Origin: Pseudomonadota bacterium
GTDB lineage: Bacteria > Pseudomonadota > Alphaproteobacteria > Caulobacterales > Caulobacteraceae
NCBI GenBank assembly: GCA_023390245.1
Contig: JAEWDF010000001.1
Location: forward strand, 1 to 19,451
Direction: 5' to 3'
Length of the DNA: 19,451 nucleotides
The translations under genes were made by a program, and so were the position numbers. The notes beneath the pieces are model-generated. The model did no database searches, was not told the origin of the DNA, and worked only from the letters and a program-made list of their open reading frames with translations. Shown piece after piece: positions 13,555 through 19,451 of the stretch (position 1 is its first letter; the number at the start of each line of letters is the position of its first letter).

Positions 13555-13595
13555 CTTGCCAGCCGCGTCGCTTTGGCCTTGAAGCGACAGGCAAG
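13555..13595 (+). other. Nested inverted repeat between the buf operon and nupC
   Basis: CTTGCC (13555-13560) pairs with GGCAAG (13590-13595). Inside it GTCGCTT (13567-13573) pairs with AAGCGAC (13582-13588) around an 8-nt loop. No U-run follows, so a classical terminator is not supported; it could be an RNA processing or stability element, or a Rho-assisted stop. Confidence 0.4.
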
Positions 13596-13622
13596 CCGCC
13601 GCGCGGCGTGGGGATCGCCTTC

Positions 13623-14897
13623 ATGTTCAGCCTCCTGAACCTCCAGAGCCTGTTCGGCCTGGTCGTCATCGTCGCCGTCTGCTGGGCGATCTCCGAGGAC
13701 CGGACCCGGTTTCCGTGGAAGCTGGCGATCGGCGCCGTGGCGGTGCAGGCCGCCCTGGTGCTGGCGCTGTTCGCCATTCCCGGTTCGCGCGGGGTGTTGG
13801 CGGCGGTCACGGGGGCCATCGACGGCCTGGCCGATGCGACGGCGCAGGGGACGCGGTTCGTGTTCGGATACCTGGGCGGCGGCGACCAGCCCTATGTGGT
13901 GGAGAACCAGGGCGCGCTGTTCACCTTCGCCTTCAACGTCCTGCCGCTGATCCTGGTGATCTCGGCGCTGTCGGCCCTGCTGTGGCACTGGAAGATCCTG
14001 AAGTGGCTGATCCGGGGCTTCGGCGTGCTGTTCCAGCGGACCATGGGGCTGGGCGGCGCCTCGGCCCTGGCGGTGGCGGCCAACATCTTCCTGGGCACGA
14101 TCGAGAGCCCGATCGTCATCAAGGCCTATCTGGACAAGCTGACCCGGTCCGAGATCTTCCTGCTGATGACCGTCGGCCTGGCGACCGTCGCCGGCTCGAC
14201 CATGGTGGCCTACGCCACCATCCTGTCGCAGACCCTGCCCAACGCCGCCGGGCACGTGCTGGTGGCCTCCATCGTCTCGGCGCCCGCCGGGGTGCTGCTG
14301 GCCCGGATCATCGTGCCGGAGCCAAGGGGAGAGACGGCGCAGGCGATCAGCTACGATTCGGCGCTGAAGTACGACAGCGCCATCGACGCCATCTCCAAAG
14401 GCACCTCGGACGGGCTGATGGTGGTGCTGAACATCTCGGCGGTGCTGATCGTCTTTGTGGCGCTGGTCGCCCTGGTCAACGTCATGCTGGGCGGCTTCGT
14501 CGTGTTCGGCGAGCCGCTGACGGTGGAACGCATCCTGGGGGTGCTGTTCACGCCGCTGGCGTGGCTGACGGGGGTGGAGGCGTCGGAGGCTGGCAAGGCG
14601 GGCTGGCTGCTGGGGGTCAAGCTGACCCTGACCGAATTCGTGGCCTTCATCGACCTGGGCAAGATTCCGGTGGCGGAGATGAGCGAGCGCACGCGGATGC
14701 TGATGACCTATGCGCTGTGCGGCTTCGCCAACGTCGGCTCTGTCGGCATCACGGTGACGGGCCTGTCGGTGCTGATGCCCGAGCGGCGCGAAGAGGTGCT
14801 GAACCTGATCTGGAAGGCGCTGTTCGCCGGCTTCATGGCCACTCTGATGAGCGCCTCCATCGTCGGCGCCTTGCCCGCGGCGGTGTTCGCGCAGTAG
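13623..14897 (+). CDS. NupC-type concentrative nucleoside transporter (CNT family)
   Basis: A 424-residue inner-membrane transporter of the CNT family, which imports nucleosides with H+ or Na+. Signature blocks are visible: VENQGALFTFAFNVLPLI (93-110), GLGGASALAVAANIFLGT and ESPIVIKAYL (161-170), which form the substrate/cation site, then LMTVGLATVAGSTM (181-194) and CGFANVGSVGITV near 374-386. About eight to ten hydrophobic helices are present, as expected. The ATG at 13623 is preceded by GGGGA about 9 nt upstream; the open frame runs far upstream through the DoxX gene in another frame and is not coding. It follows the buf operon after an 80-nt gap with a hairpin, so it is probably a separate unit. 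The exact nucleoside specificity cannot be told. Confidence 0.93.
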   Translation: MFSLLNLQSLFGLVVIVAVCWAISEDRTRFPWKLAIGAVAVQAALVLALFAIPGSRGVLAAVTGAIDGLADATAQGTRFVFGYLGGGDQPYVVENQGALFTFAFNVLPLILVISALSALLWHWKILKWLIRGFGVLFQRTMGLGGASALAVAANIFLGTIESPIVIKAYLDKLTRSEIFLLMTVGLATVAGSTMVAYATILSQTLPNAAGHVLVASIVSAPAGVLLARIIVPEPRGETAQAISYDSALKYDSAIDAISKGTSDGLMVVLNISAVLIVFVALVALVNVMLGGFVVFGEPLTVERILGVLFTPLAWLTGVEASEAGKAGWLLGVKLTLTEFVAFIDLGKIPVAEMSERTRMLMTYALCGFANVGSVGITVTGLSVLMPERREEVLNLIWKALFAGFMATLMSASIVGALPAAVFAQ

Positions 14898-14925
14898 CGT
14901 CTTCAAAAGCAACGGAGATGCGGCG

Positions 14926-15540
14926 ATGAAGCTCTACACCTCCCATCGCGCGCCCAATCCGCGCCGGGTCCGCTGGGTCATGGCCGAGAAGGGCGTCGAG
15001 GACATCGAGATCGTCGAAGTCGACCTGCTGGCCGGTGAGCATCGCACGCCCGAATACCGCGCCAAGGTCGGCGTGCCGCACGTGCCGGCGCTGGAGTTGG
15101 ACGACGGGACCTGCATTTCCGAATCGATCGCCATCGGCCGCTACCTGGAAGCCCTGCATCCGGAGCCCAACCTGTTCGGCCGCGACCCGAAGGAGCAGGC
15201 GATCATCGAGATGTGGATGCGCCGCTGCGAGATCTATCTGGCCAATCCGATGATGCTGACGGTGCGCTTCACCCACCCGGCGCTGGCGGTGCTGGAGACG
15301 CCGCAGCCGCAGGTCGCCGAATACAATCGCGGCGGGGCCGAGAAATTCATGAAGACCCTGGATCGCCGGCTGGCGGACTGCGAATATATCGCCGACCGTT
15401 TCACCATCGCCGACATCGTCGCCGTGGTCGGCCTGGATTTCGGCCGGCTGATCAAATACCGCCCGCCGGCCGAGCTTGAGAACCTGGCACGCTGGATGGA
15501 GACCTGCCGGGCGCGCCCGGCGGCGAAGGCGGGAGTCTAG
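14926..15540 (+). CDS. Glutathione S-transferase family protein
   Basis: A 204-residue cytosolic GST. The N-terminal thioredoxin-like domain (1-80) starts MKLYTSHRAPNPRRVRWVM, with the cis-proline block VPHVPALELDDG (50-61) and the glutathione gamma-Glu contact motif ISESIAI (64-70). The C-terminal all-helical domain (about 90-200) carries the family N-capping box TIADIVAVVGLDF. The catalytic Ser/Cys position is probably Ser6 in YTSHRAPN, assigned by eye. GGAG lies about 11 nt upstream of the ATG. It sits 28 nt after nupC and converges with a second, distinct GST gene 13 bp away. Substrate unknown. Confidence 0.92.
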   Translation: MKLYTSHRAPNPRRVRWVMAEKGVEDIEIVEVDLLAGEHRTPEYRAKVGVPHVPALELDDGTCISESIAIGRYLEALHPEPNLFGRDPKEQAIIEMWMRRCEIYLANPMMLTVRFTHPALAVLETPQPQVAEYNRGGAEKFMKTLDRRLADCEYIADRFTIADIVAVVGLDFGRLIKYRPPAELENLARWMETCRARPAAKAGV

Positions 15541-15553
15541 GCGCCCGGCGGGA

Positions 15554-16207
15554 TCACGGCGCCGGCTGGCCGCCGGCGAAGACCGCCAGCTGGTCGTCGA
15601 AGGCGCGCCGATAGGCGGGCCTGGCCTCGCCGCGGGCGATGTAGGCGCACAGGTTCGGATAGTCTTCCAGCAGGCCCGACCCGCCCAGGCGGCGCAGCAC
15701 CGACACCATCAGCAGGTCGGCGGCGCTGAAGTCGCCTTCCAGCCAGTCCGCGTTTCCCAGCCGGTTGGAAAGCGCGTCGAGCCGGGCTCGGACTCGGCTG
15801 TCCAGCATGGGCATGCGCGCCTCGAACCAGGCCGTGTCGCGCTCGAACAGCACGGCCATGGAGCGCTCCACGATCGGCGGCTCCACCGTGTTCAGGGCGG
15901 CGAACATCCAGGCGATCGCGCGGGCCCGGCCGTCGGCGTCCTTTGGCAGCAGGCCAGCGTGGGTCTGCGCGACATGGAGCACGATCGCCCCGGATTCGAA
16001 GAGGACGAGGTCGCCGTCCTCATAGGTCGGGATCTGCCCGAACGGATGCTGCGCGAGGTGGGCGGGCTCCTTCATCGCCGCGAAGGACAGAAGGCGGACC
16101 TCGTAGGGCGCGCCGACCTCCTCGAGCGCCCAGCGGACCCGCATGTCGCGCGCTAGGCCCCGGCCCCGGTCGGGCGAATGCTCGAAGGCGGTGATGGTGA
16201 TCGTCAT
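15554..16207 (-). CDS. Glutathione S-transferase family protein (second copy, different subgroup)
   Basis: A 217-residue GST-like protein, not a duplicate of its neighbour. The N-terminal domain has an unusual insert, EHSPDRGRGLARDMRVRWAL, ahead of the family's first helix, then LLSFAAMKEPAHLAQHPFGQ, IPTYEDGDLVLFESGAI (cis-Pro and ES glutathione motif) and a helical C-terminal domain including DWLEGDFSAADLLMVSVL, the N-capping box. The ATG at 16207 is preceded by CGGAG; 16 further in-frame codons upstream lack a ribosome binding site. It lies 81 nt downstream of the PaaI-like gene on the same strand, so the two may be co-transcribed. Substrate not known. Confidence 0.9.
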   Translation of the reverse strand: MTITITAFEHSPDRGRGLARDMRVRWALEEVGAPYEVRLLSFAAMKEPAHLAQHPFGQIPTYEDGDLVLFESGAIVLHVAQTHAGLLPKDADGRARAIAWMFAALNTVEPPIVERSMAVLFERDTAWFEARMPMLDSRVRARLDALSNRLGNADWLEGDFSAADLLMVSVLRRLGGSGLLEDYPNLCAYIARGEARPAYRRAFDDQLAVFAGGQPAP

Positions 16208-16288
16208 GGCAAGCTCCGTGAATCTTACCCTGTCGCGCGCCGTGGATCGTGGCAATCGGAAGACGACGGGCCGCGCCGGCCTTCGGCC

Positions 16289-16720
16289 TTACCTCGGGGT
16301 GAATTTCCGGATCACGCCGGAGAAGGTCATCAGCAGTTTCTCGCCCGTGGTGATCTGGCCGCGCACGAAGATCAGGCTCTTGCCGGCCTTGGTGACTTGA
16401 CCGGTCGCCTCGATCAGCTCCCCGACATAGGCGCCGTCGATGAAGGTGGAATCCAGCTGCACCGTCACGCCCGAAGCGCCCTCCAACTCCTGATAGGCGA
16501 TCTGGAACATGGCGATGTCGGCGAAGGTCATCAGGCAGCCGCCGTGCATGCGTCCGCCCGCATTCATGTGCTTGGGCTCGGCGCGGAAGGCGCAGCGCAT
16601 GGAGCCGTCCGGATCGGGCCGGCCGTAGAAGGGGCCGACCACGGTGTCGAAGGTGGCGTGGTGGTCGTAGGTCTGCCAGCCGGCGAACTCGCCTTCGGTC
16701 ACGGTGATCTTGTTGGCCAT
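16289..16720 (-). CDS. PaaI-family thioesterase (hotdog fold)
   Basis: A 143-residue single hotdog-fold protein. The catalytic region is visible as KHMNAGGRMHGGCLMTFADIAMF split over 50-72: His51-Asn53, the HGG turn at 59-61, and Asp68 as candidate acid on the long helix. The rest is the expected beta-sheet, e.g. VQLDSTFIDGAYVGELIE and LIFVRGQITTGEKLL. Family members hydrolyse acyl-CoA thioesters, often aryl or medium-chain; the substrate here is unknown. Divergent from the DUF3253 gene with a 44-bp gap that contains TATAGG, so promoters must be short or overlapping. The second GST gene follows downstream. Confidence 0.9.
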   Translation of the reverse strand: MANKITVTEGEFAGWQTYDHHATFDTVVGPFYGRPDPDGSMRCAFRAEPKHMNAGGRMHGGCLMTFADIAMFQIAYQELEGASGVTVQLDSTFIDGAYVGELIEATGQVTKAGKSLIFVRGQITTGEKLLMTFSGVIRKFTPR

Positions 16721-16764
16721 GGATGGGTCTTACTTCTGCTCTCGCGCTGCAGCATATAGGCCCC

Positions 16765-17070
16765 ATGAGCGATCCGATCGAAGCCGCAATTTTCGAAAAG
16801 CTGTCCGCCCTCGGCGACGGCAAGAGCATAGAGCCCGCCGAGGTGGCAAAGGCCCTCCAGCCCGAACAATGGCAGCGCATGCTGCCCAAGGTGCGCGCGA
16901 CCGCCCTGGGCCTGATGCGCCAGGGCCGGCTGACCATCACCAAGAAGGGCAAGGCCGTCGATCCGGACGATTTCCGCGGCGTCACGCGCCTGCGTCTGCC
17001 GACCGATGAGGAAACGGCCCTGGCCCTGAGCCGCCGTCCGGCCCAAATCAACGATGAGAGTGAGGAATAG
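16765..17070 (+). CDS. DUF3253 domain-containing protein
   Basis: A 101-residue soluble protein. Residues 5-78 match the DUF3253 family: AIFEKLSALGDGKSIEPAEV, then WQRMLPKVRATALGLMRQGR, TITKKGKAVDP and RGVTRLRLP. The arrangement (three helices followed by a beta-hairpin wing) looks like a winged helix-turn-helix, but DNA binding is not demonstrated for the family. The ATG at 16765 follows AGGCCCC; an ORF extension of 14 codons upstream lacks a ribosome binding site and would overlap the divergent promoter region. Its stop is directly followed, within 4 nt, by the inverted-repeat element at 17074-17204. Confidence 0.85.
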   Translation: MSDPIEAAIFEKLSALGDGKSIEPAEVAKALQPEQWQRMLPKVRATALGLMRQGRLTITKKGKAVDPDDFRGVTRLRLPTDEETALALSRRPAQINDESEE

Positions 17071-17073
17071 CCC

Positions 17074-17204
17074 TCCGCTCATCCCCGCGAAGGTGGGGAC
17101 CCAGTCCTTTCACGAGGCAGGCCGCTTGGGATCGACATCGCTGAAAACCGGCAAGAGCGGGGCGTCCAAGGCGCTGGGGCCCCGCCTTCGCGGGGATGAG
17201 CGGA
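17074..17204. repeat. 131-bp intergenic element with 30-bp terminal inverted repeats
   Basis: The ends 17074-17103 and 17175-17204 are inverted copies, 28 of 30 positions complementary. Each arm also contains its own small hairpin: CCCCGC and GCGGGG around CTTC at 17180-17195 on the right, and the matching segment around GAAG on the left. The 71-bp core carries no gene. It lies between the DUF3253 stop and the next ATG (3 nt beyond it). The arm sequence is of a kind widely dispersed in intergenic DNA of Caulobacteraceae, recalled rather than searched. It carries no transposase, so if mobile it would be a MITE-like non-autonomous element. Confidence 0.7.
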
Positions 17205-17206
17205 CA

Positions 17207-17791
17207 ATGGAGAATCTGCAAGCTGTCCTCGAGGACATCCGCGCCTGTCGGGCGTGCGCGGGCGTGCTGCCCCATGCGCCGCGCCCGGTGGTCTGGGTCT
17301 TTCCAGCGACGCGGCTGCTGATCTGCGGCCAGGCGCCCGGCCGGCGCGTGCACGAGAGCGGGCGGCCTTTCACCGATCCGTCGGGCGATCGGCTGCGCGA
17401 CTGGATGGGCGTGGATCATGAGACCTTCTACGGCGACCCGCGCATCGGCGTGGCGGCCCAGGCCTTCTGCTATCCGGGCACGGCGCCCAAAGGCGGGGAT
17501 TATCCGCCCCCGCCGCGCTGCGCGGAACTGTGGCGGCCCCGACTGCTGGAGGCCCTGCCGACGGTGGAGTTGACCCTGCTGGTCGGCGGCTACGCTCAGG
17601 CCTGGGCGCTGGGTGGGCGGGCGAAGGCGAACATGACCGAGACGGTGCGGGCCTGGCGCGACTACGGTCCCGATACCCTGCCCTTGCCGCACCCGTCGTG
17701 GCGCAACACCGCCTGGCTGAGACGCAATCCCTGGTTCGAGGCGGAGACGCTGCCTCATCTGAAGCGCCGGGTGGCGGAGATCCTGGCGTGA
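17207..17791 (+). CDS. Uracil-DNA glycosylase family protein, probable 4Fe-4S type
   Basis: A 194-residue protein of the uracil-DNA glycosylase superfamily (family 4-like/COG1573). Motif 1 is ICGQAPG followed by ESGRPFTDPSG (50-60), and the C-terminal motif is LPHPSWRN (160-167). Cysteines at 14, 17, 88 and 105 match the spacing of the iron-sulfur ligands in family 4 enzymes (C-x2-C near the N-terminus and two more 15-20 residues apart). The motif 1 differs from the canonical GEAPG by a Gln. Function is probably excision of uracil or another damaged base, but specificity is unproven. The ATG at 17207 is the first start beyond the repeat; the longer frame from 17054 would translate the repeat and is rejected. 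The stop overlaps the next gene as GTGA. Confidence 0.83.
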   Translation: MENLQAVLEDIRACRACAGVLPHAPRPVVWVFPATRLLICGQAPGRRVHESGRPFTDPSGDRLRDWMGVDHETFYGDPRIGVAAQAFCYPGTAPKGGDYPPPPRCAELWRPRLLEALPTVELTLLVGGYAQAWALGGRAKANMTETVRAWRDYGPDTLPLPHPSWRNTAWLRRNPWFEAETLPHLKRRVAEILA

Positions 17792-18792
17792 CGGTTCGCT
17801 GGGCGCCGCTGGTCCTGTCGCTGCTGCTGGGCCTGTCGGCCTGCGCCGCGCCGCACGTGCAGGCGCCGCTGAGCCCCGCGCCGGATTTCCAGGGACCGCA
17901 TGTCGAGGATCGCGCCCTGGTGATGTCGGACGGCGCACGCCTGCCGCTGATGCGCTGGCGGCCCGAGGGCCGGCCGTGGGCGGTGGTCGTGGCGCTGCAC
18001 GGCATGAACGACTACGCCGCCTCCTTCCGCCTGGCCGGGCCCTGGTGGGCTGGGGAGGGGGTCGAGACCTGGGCCTACGACCAGCGCGGCTTCGGCCGCG
18101 CGCCCGGACGCGGCGAATGGGCCGGACAGGACCGCATGGTCCAGGATTTGCGCGAGGCGACGGCGATGGCGCGCGCCGCGCATCCGGGCGCGGTGATCGC
18201 CGTGGTCGGGGAAAGCATGGGCGGCTCGGTCGCAGCCGCCGCCTTCGGCTCCGGCGATCCGCCCGACGCGGACCGGGTGGTGATGCTGGCGCCGGGCGTC
18301 TGGGGCTGGTCGACCCAGGGGTGGCTGAACAGCACGGCGCTGAACATCGCCGCCCGCATGGCGGGAGCGAAGGCGATCGAGCCGCCGTCCTTCATCGCCG
18401 AGCGGATCGTGGCCTCCTCCAACCGGCTGGAGCTGTACCGGAACGGGCGCGACCCGGAGAGCCTCCTGTCCACCCGCTTCGACACCATCTACGGCCTGGT
18501 GGACCTGATGGAGACGGCGTCCCGGCGGCTGGGCGCGTCGCCGGTCCCGTCGATCCTGATGTACGGCGCCCACGACCAGGTGGTGGAGAAGGGGCCGATG
18601 CGCCGGGCGCTGGCGCAGGTCGCGCCGACATCGGGGCTGCGGACGGCTTGGTACCCGCGCGGCTGGCATCTGCTGAACCGCGACCTGGACGCGGAGATCG
18701 TCTATCGCGACGTCGTCGCCTTCCTGCGCGACCCCGAAGCCCCGCTCCCCTCCGGCGCACCGCCGGTGCGGCCGCAACTCGAGCGGCGGTGA
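17788..18792 (+). CDS. Lipoprotein alpha/beta hydrolase (lysophospholipase / S33-like)
   Basis: A 334-residue predicted lipoprotein. The N-terminus is a lipoprotein signal: LVLSLLLGLSAC with lipobox LSAC and lipidation at Cys19, so it depends on Lgt. The mature part is an alpha/beta hydrolase: oxyanion region LHGMNDY (70-76), ETWAYDQRGFGRA (93-105), nucleophile elbow GESMGG with Ser143, acid Asp263 in YGAHDQVV and His294 in GWHLLNRD. This set and the order resemble monoacylglycerol lipase/lysophospholipase-type enzymes; the substrate is not known. The GTG start at 17788 overlaps the preceding stop as GTGA. A Pro-rich C-terminal tail follows the histidine region. Probably anchored on the periplasmic side of a membrane. 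Confidence 0.9.
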   Translation: MTVRWAPLVLSLLLGLSACAAPHVQAPLSPAPDFQGPHVEDRALVMSDGARLPLMRWRPEGRPWAVVVALHGMNDYAASFRLAGPWWAGEGVETWAYDQRGFGRAPGRGEWAGQDRMVQDLREATAMARAAHPGAVIAVVGESMGGSVAAAAFGSGDPPDADRVVMLAPGVWGWSTQGWLNSTALNIAARMAGAKAIEPPSFIAERIVASSNRLELYRNGRDPESLLSTRFDTIYGLVDLMETASRRLGASPVPSILMYGAHDQVVEKGPMRRALAQVAPTSGLRTAWYPRGWHLLNRDLDAEIVYRDVVAFLRDPEAPLPSGAPPVRPQLERR

Positions 18793-18800
18793 ACAGGCCT

Positions 18801-18887
18801 TGGTGCGGGCGGCCGGACTCGAACCGGCAAGGGCTTGCGCCCGACGGATTTTAAGTCCGTTGCGTCTACCCGTTTCGCCACGCCCGC
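18801..18887 (-). tRNA. tRNA-Leu, anticodon UAA
   Basis: A class II tRNA of 87 nt including an encoded CCA (18803-18801). The acceptor stem pairs GCGGGCG (18887-18881) with CGCCCGC (18811-18805), with discriminator A at 18804. The anticodon stem ACGGA/TCCGT closes a CTTAAAA loop, with anticodon TAA at 18853-18851. A long variable arm (GGGC GCAA GCCC) and T loop GTTCGAGTC are present. The 3' end lies 8 nt beyond the convergent hydrolase stop. UUA is a rare codon in such GC-rich genomes, so this tRNA probably serves few codons. No integrated element borders it in the window. Confidence 0.96.
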
Positions 18888-18900
18888 GAGCCGGTGTGGC

Positions 18901-18929
18901 TGTATAGCCAGCCGCGCCTGCGGGGCCAA
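18901..18929 (-). promoter_or_regulatory. Promoter of tRNA-Leu
   Basis: Minus strand TTGGCC (18929-18924), a 17-nt spacer and TATACA (18906-18901), embedded in GCTATACA, which resembles the Caulobacter -10 consensus. The -10 ends 13 nt before the tRNA 5' end. Confidence 0.6.
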
Positions 18930-19023
18930 GGCGGCGTCAGCGGCCTGTGGACGAGGACGCGTCCGTCGGGCGCATGGCGCGGAAGTCCACGCCCCCTAGC
19001 GTCGCCTTTGGGGAAGCGAAAGC

Positions 19024-19263
19024 TCAGCCGTTCTGGAAGTAGGGTTCGACCGGGCCCTGCAGCTTGACGGTCAGGGCCTTGCCCTTGCGGTCGACGCGAT
19101 TGCCCAGCGCCAGACGGACCCAGCCTTCGGAGACGCAGTATTCCTCGACGTTGGTCTTCTCCTCGCCCTTGAAGCGGACGCCGACGCCGCGTTGCAGCAC
19201 CTCGGCGTCGTGGTGGGGGCTGGAGGGATCGACCGAGAGGCGGTCGGGCGGCGTGTCGGTCAT
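19024..19263 (-). CDS. DUF3297 family protein
   Basis: A 79-residue small soluble protein matching the DUF3297 family, with DRLSVDPSSPHHDAEVLQRG, VGVRFKGEEKTNVEEYCVSE and GWVRLALGNRVDRKGKALTV, ending in GPVEPYFQNG. It has no signal peptide or cysteine cluster beyond a single Cys. Function unknown; the family is widespread in Gram-negative bacteria and always this short. The ATG at 19263 is preceded by GC-rich sequence with no strong Shine-Dalgarno sequence. The tRNA-Leu gene lies about 135 bp downstream on the same strand, with the tRNA promoter in between. Confidence 0.88.
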   Translation of the reverse strand: MTDTPPDRLSVDPSSPHHDAEVLQRGVGVRFKGEEKTNVEEYCVSEGWVRLALGNRVDRKGKALTVKLQGPVEPYFQNG

Positions 19264-19365
19264 GGGATCGCGCTCGGCTGCGGAAAGGTGGGCCTGATAG
19301 CGGGCGGCGGGCCGCCTGCCAAGCCGGGCGGCTCTCGGACCAGGCGACGGACCGGCCGGGACGGC

Positions 19366-19451
19366 CTACTGCACCGTCTGCCGGGGCTGGGCGCCGGAGC
19401 CGGCGGAAGGGGCGGCCGGCGGGTCGGCGCGCGGGGCGGATGGGGGCGCGT
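19366..19451 (-). CDS. C-terminal tail of an unidentified protein (partial, runs off the right edge)
   Basis: On the minus strand the frame is open from the right edge to a TAG at 19368-19366, about 27 codons. The translated tail is very Ala/Pro-rich (APPSAPRADPPAAPSAG) and ends with QPRQTVQ. Low-complexity tails of this kind occur in penicillin-binding proteins, TonB-like and other envelope proteins, so the parent protein cannot be named. The coding call rests on the open frame and its position upstream of a gene on the same strand; a chance open frame in GC-rich DNA is possible. Confidence 0.35.
   Translation of the reverse strand, partial: APPSAPRADPPAAPSAGSGAQPRQTVQ

Noticed and set aside
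13482..14912. Long minus-strand open frame of about 476 codons opposite nupC
   Set aside because: It is antisense to a gene with clear CNT motifs and has the His/Arg/Gln/Asp-rich composition typical of reverse frames in GC-rich DNA; no domain recognised.
17054..17206. Upstream in-frame extension of the UDG-family gene
   Set aside because: It would translate the inverted-repeat element; the first start beyond the repeat gives the normal family N-terminus with Cys14 and Cys17.
18801..18887. tRNA-Leu as an attachment site for an integrated element
   Set aside because: No integrase, no direct repeat of the tRNA 3' end and no change of gene content on either side.
18702..18929. Minus-strand open frame containing GVAKRVDATDLKSVG
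   Set aside because: This is the translated tRNA-Leu gene, a known artefact.
1..19451. CRISPR array, insertion sequence or prophage
   Set aside because: No regularly spaced repeats, transposase or phage genes; the window is ordinary chromosomal housekeeping with one metal-stress module.

Overview
The window is GC-rich, densely packed alphaproteobacterial chromosome. It most likely comes from a Brevundimonas- or Caulobacter-like member of the Caulobacteraceae. The reasons are the ftsZ-lpxC junction, the FtsZ C-terminal peptide, the sigma-F/NrsF pair next to a DUF2282-DUF692-DUF2063-DoxX operon, Caulobacter-type promoter elements, and abundant small GC-rich intergenic palindromes. Genus-level assignment is inference. 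I see no phage, insertion sequence, CRISPR array or rRNA.

Layout. 1-1570 (+): 3' end of ftsZ, its terminator, then lpxC. 1571-1718: a palindromic intergenic repeat between convergent genes. 1719-4443 (-): lgt-midA-pgeF, an operon joined by ATGA overlaps (lipoprotein maturation, predicted complex I assembly methyltransferase, peptidoglycan editing). 4611-6278 (+): ubiK-like coiled-coil gene, a YbjN-domain gene and proC. 6285-8933 (-): an OmpR/EnvZ-type two-component system followed by an overlapping secreted protein of unknown function. 9016-9894 (+): branched-chain aminotransferase with its own promoter. 9899-11078 (-): nrsF and sigF. 11221-13542 (+): the bufferin-type operon bufA-bufB-bufC-doxX. 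13623-15540 (+): NupC-type nucleoside transporter and a glutathione S-transferase. 15554-16720 (-): a second GST and a PaaI-like thioesterase. 16765-18792 (+): a DUF3253 protein, an inverted-repeat element, an atypical uracil-DNA-glycosylase-family protein and a lipoprotein alpha/beta hydrolase. 18801-18887 (-): tRNA-Leu(UAA). 19024-19263 (-): a DUF3297 protein, then the alanine/proline-rich tail of a gene entering from the right.

The most interesting segment is 9899-13542. The sigF-nrsF and buf operons diverge from a 142-bp intergenic region. It holds two opposed copies of the same promoter element, GTAACC-N16-CGAA, one reading into each operon. This explains how one membrane-anchored sigma switch would control both itself and synthesis of a secreted, cysteine-modified metal-buffering peptide. 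The bufA leader can also fold into a hairpin that covers its Shine-Dalgarno sequence. The leftward promoter overlaps the first in-frame ATG of sigF, so that ATG is probably not the real start. The bufferin and sigma-F systems are known families; the leader hairpin and the start-codon conflict are what I regard as possibly new.
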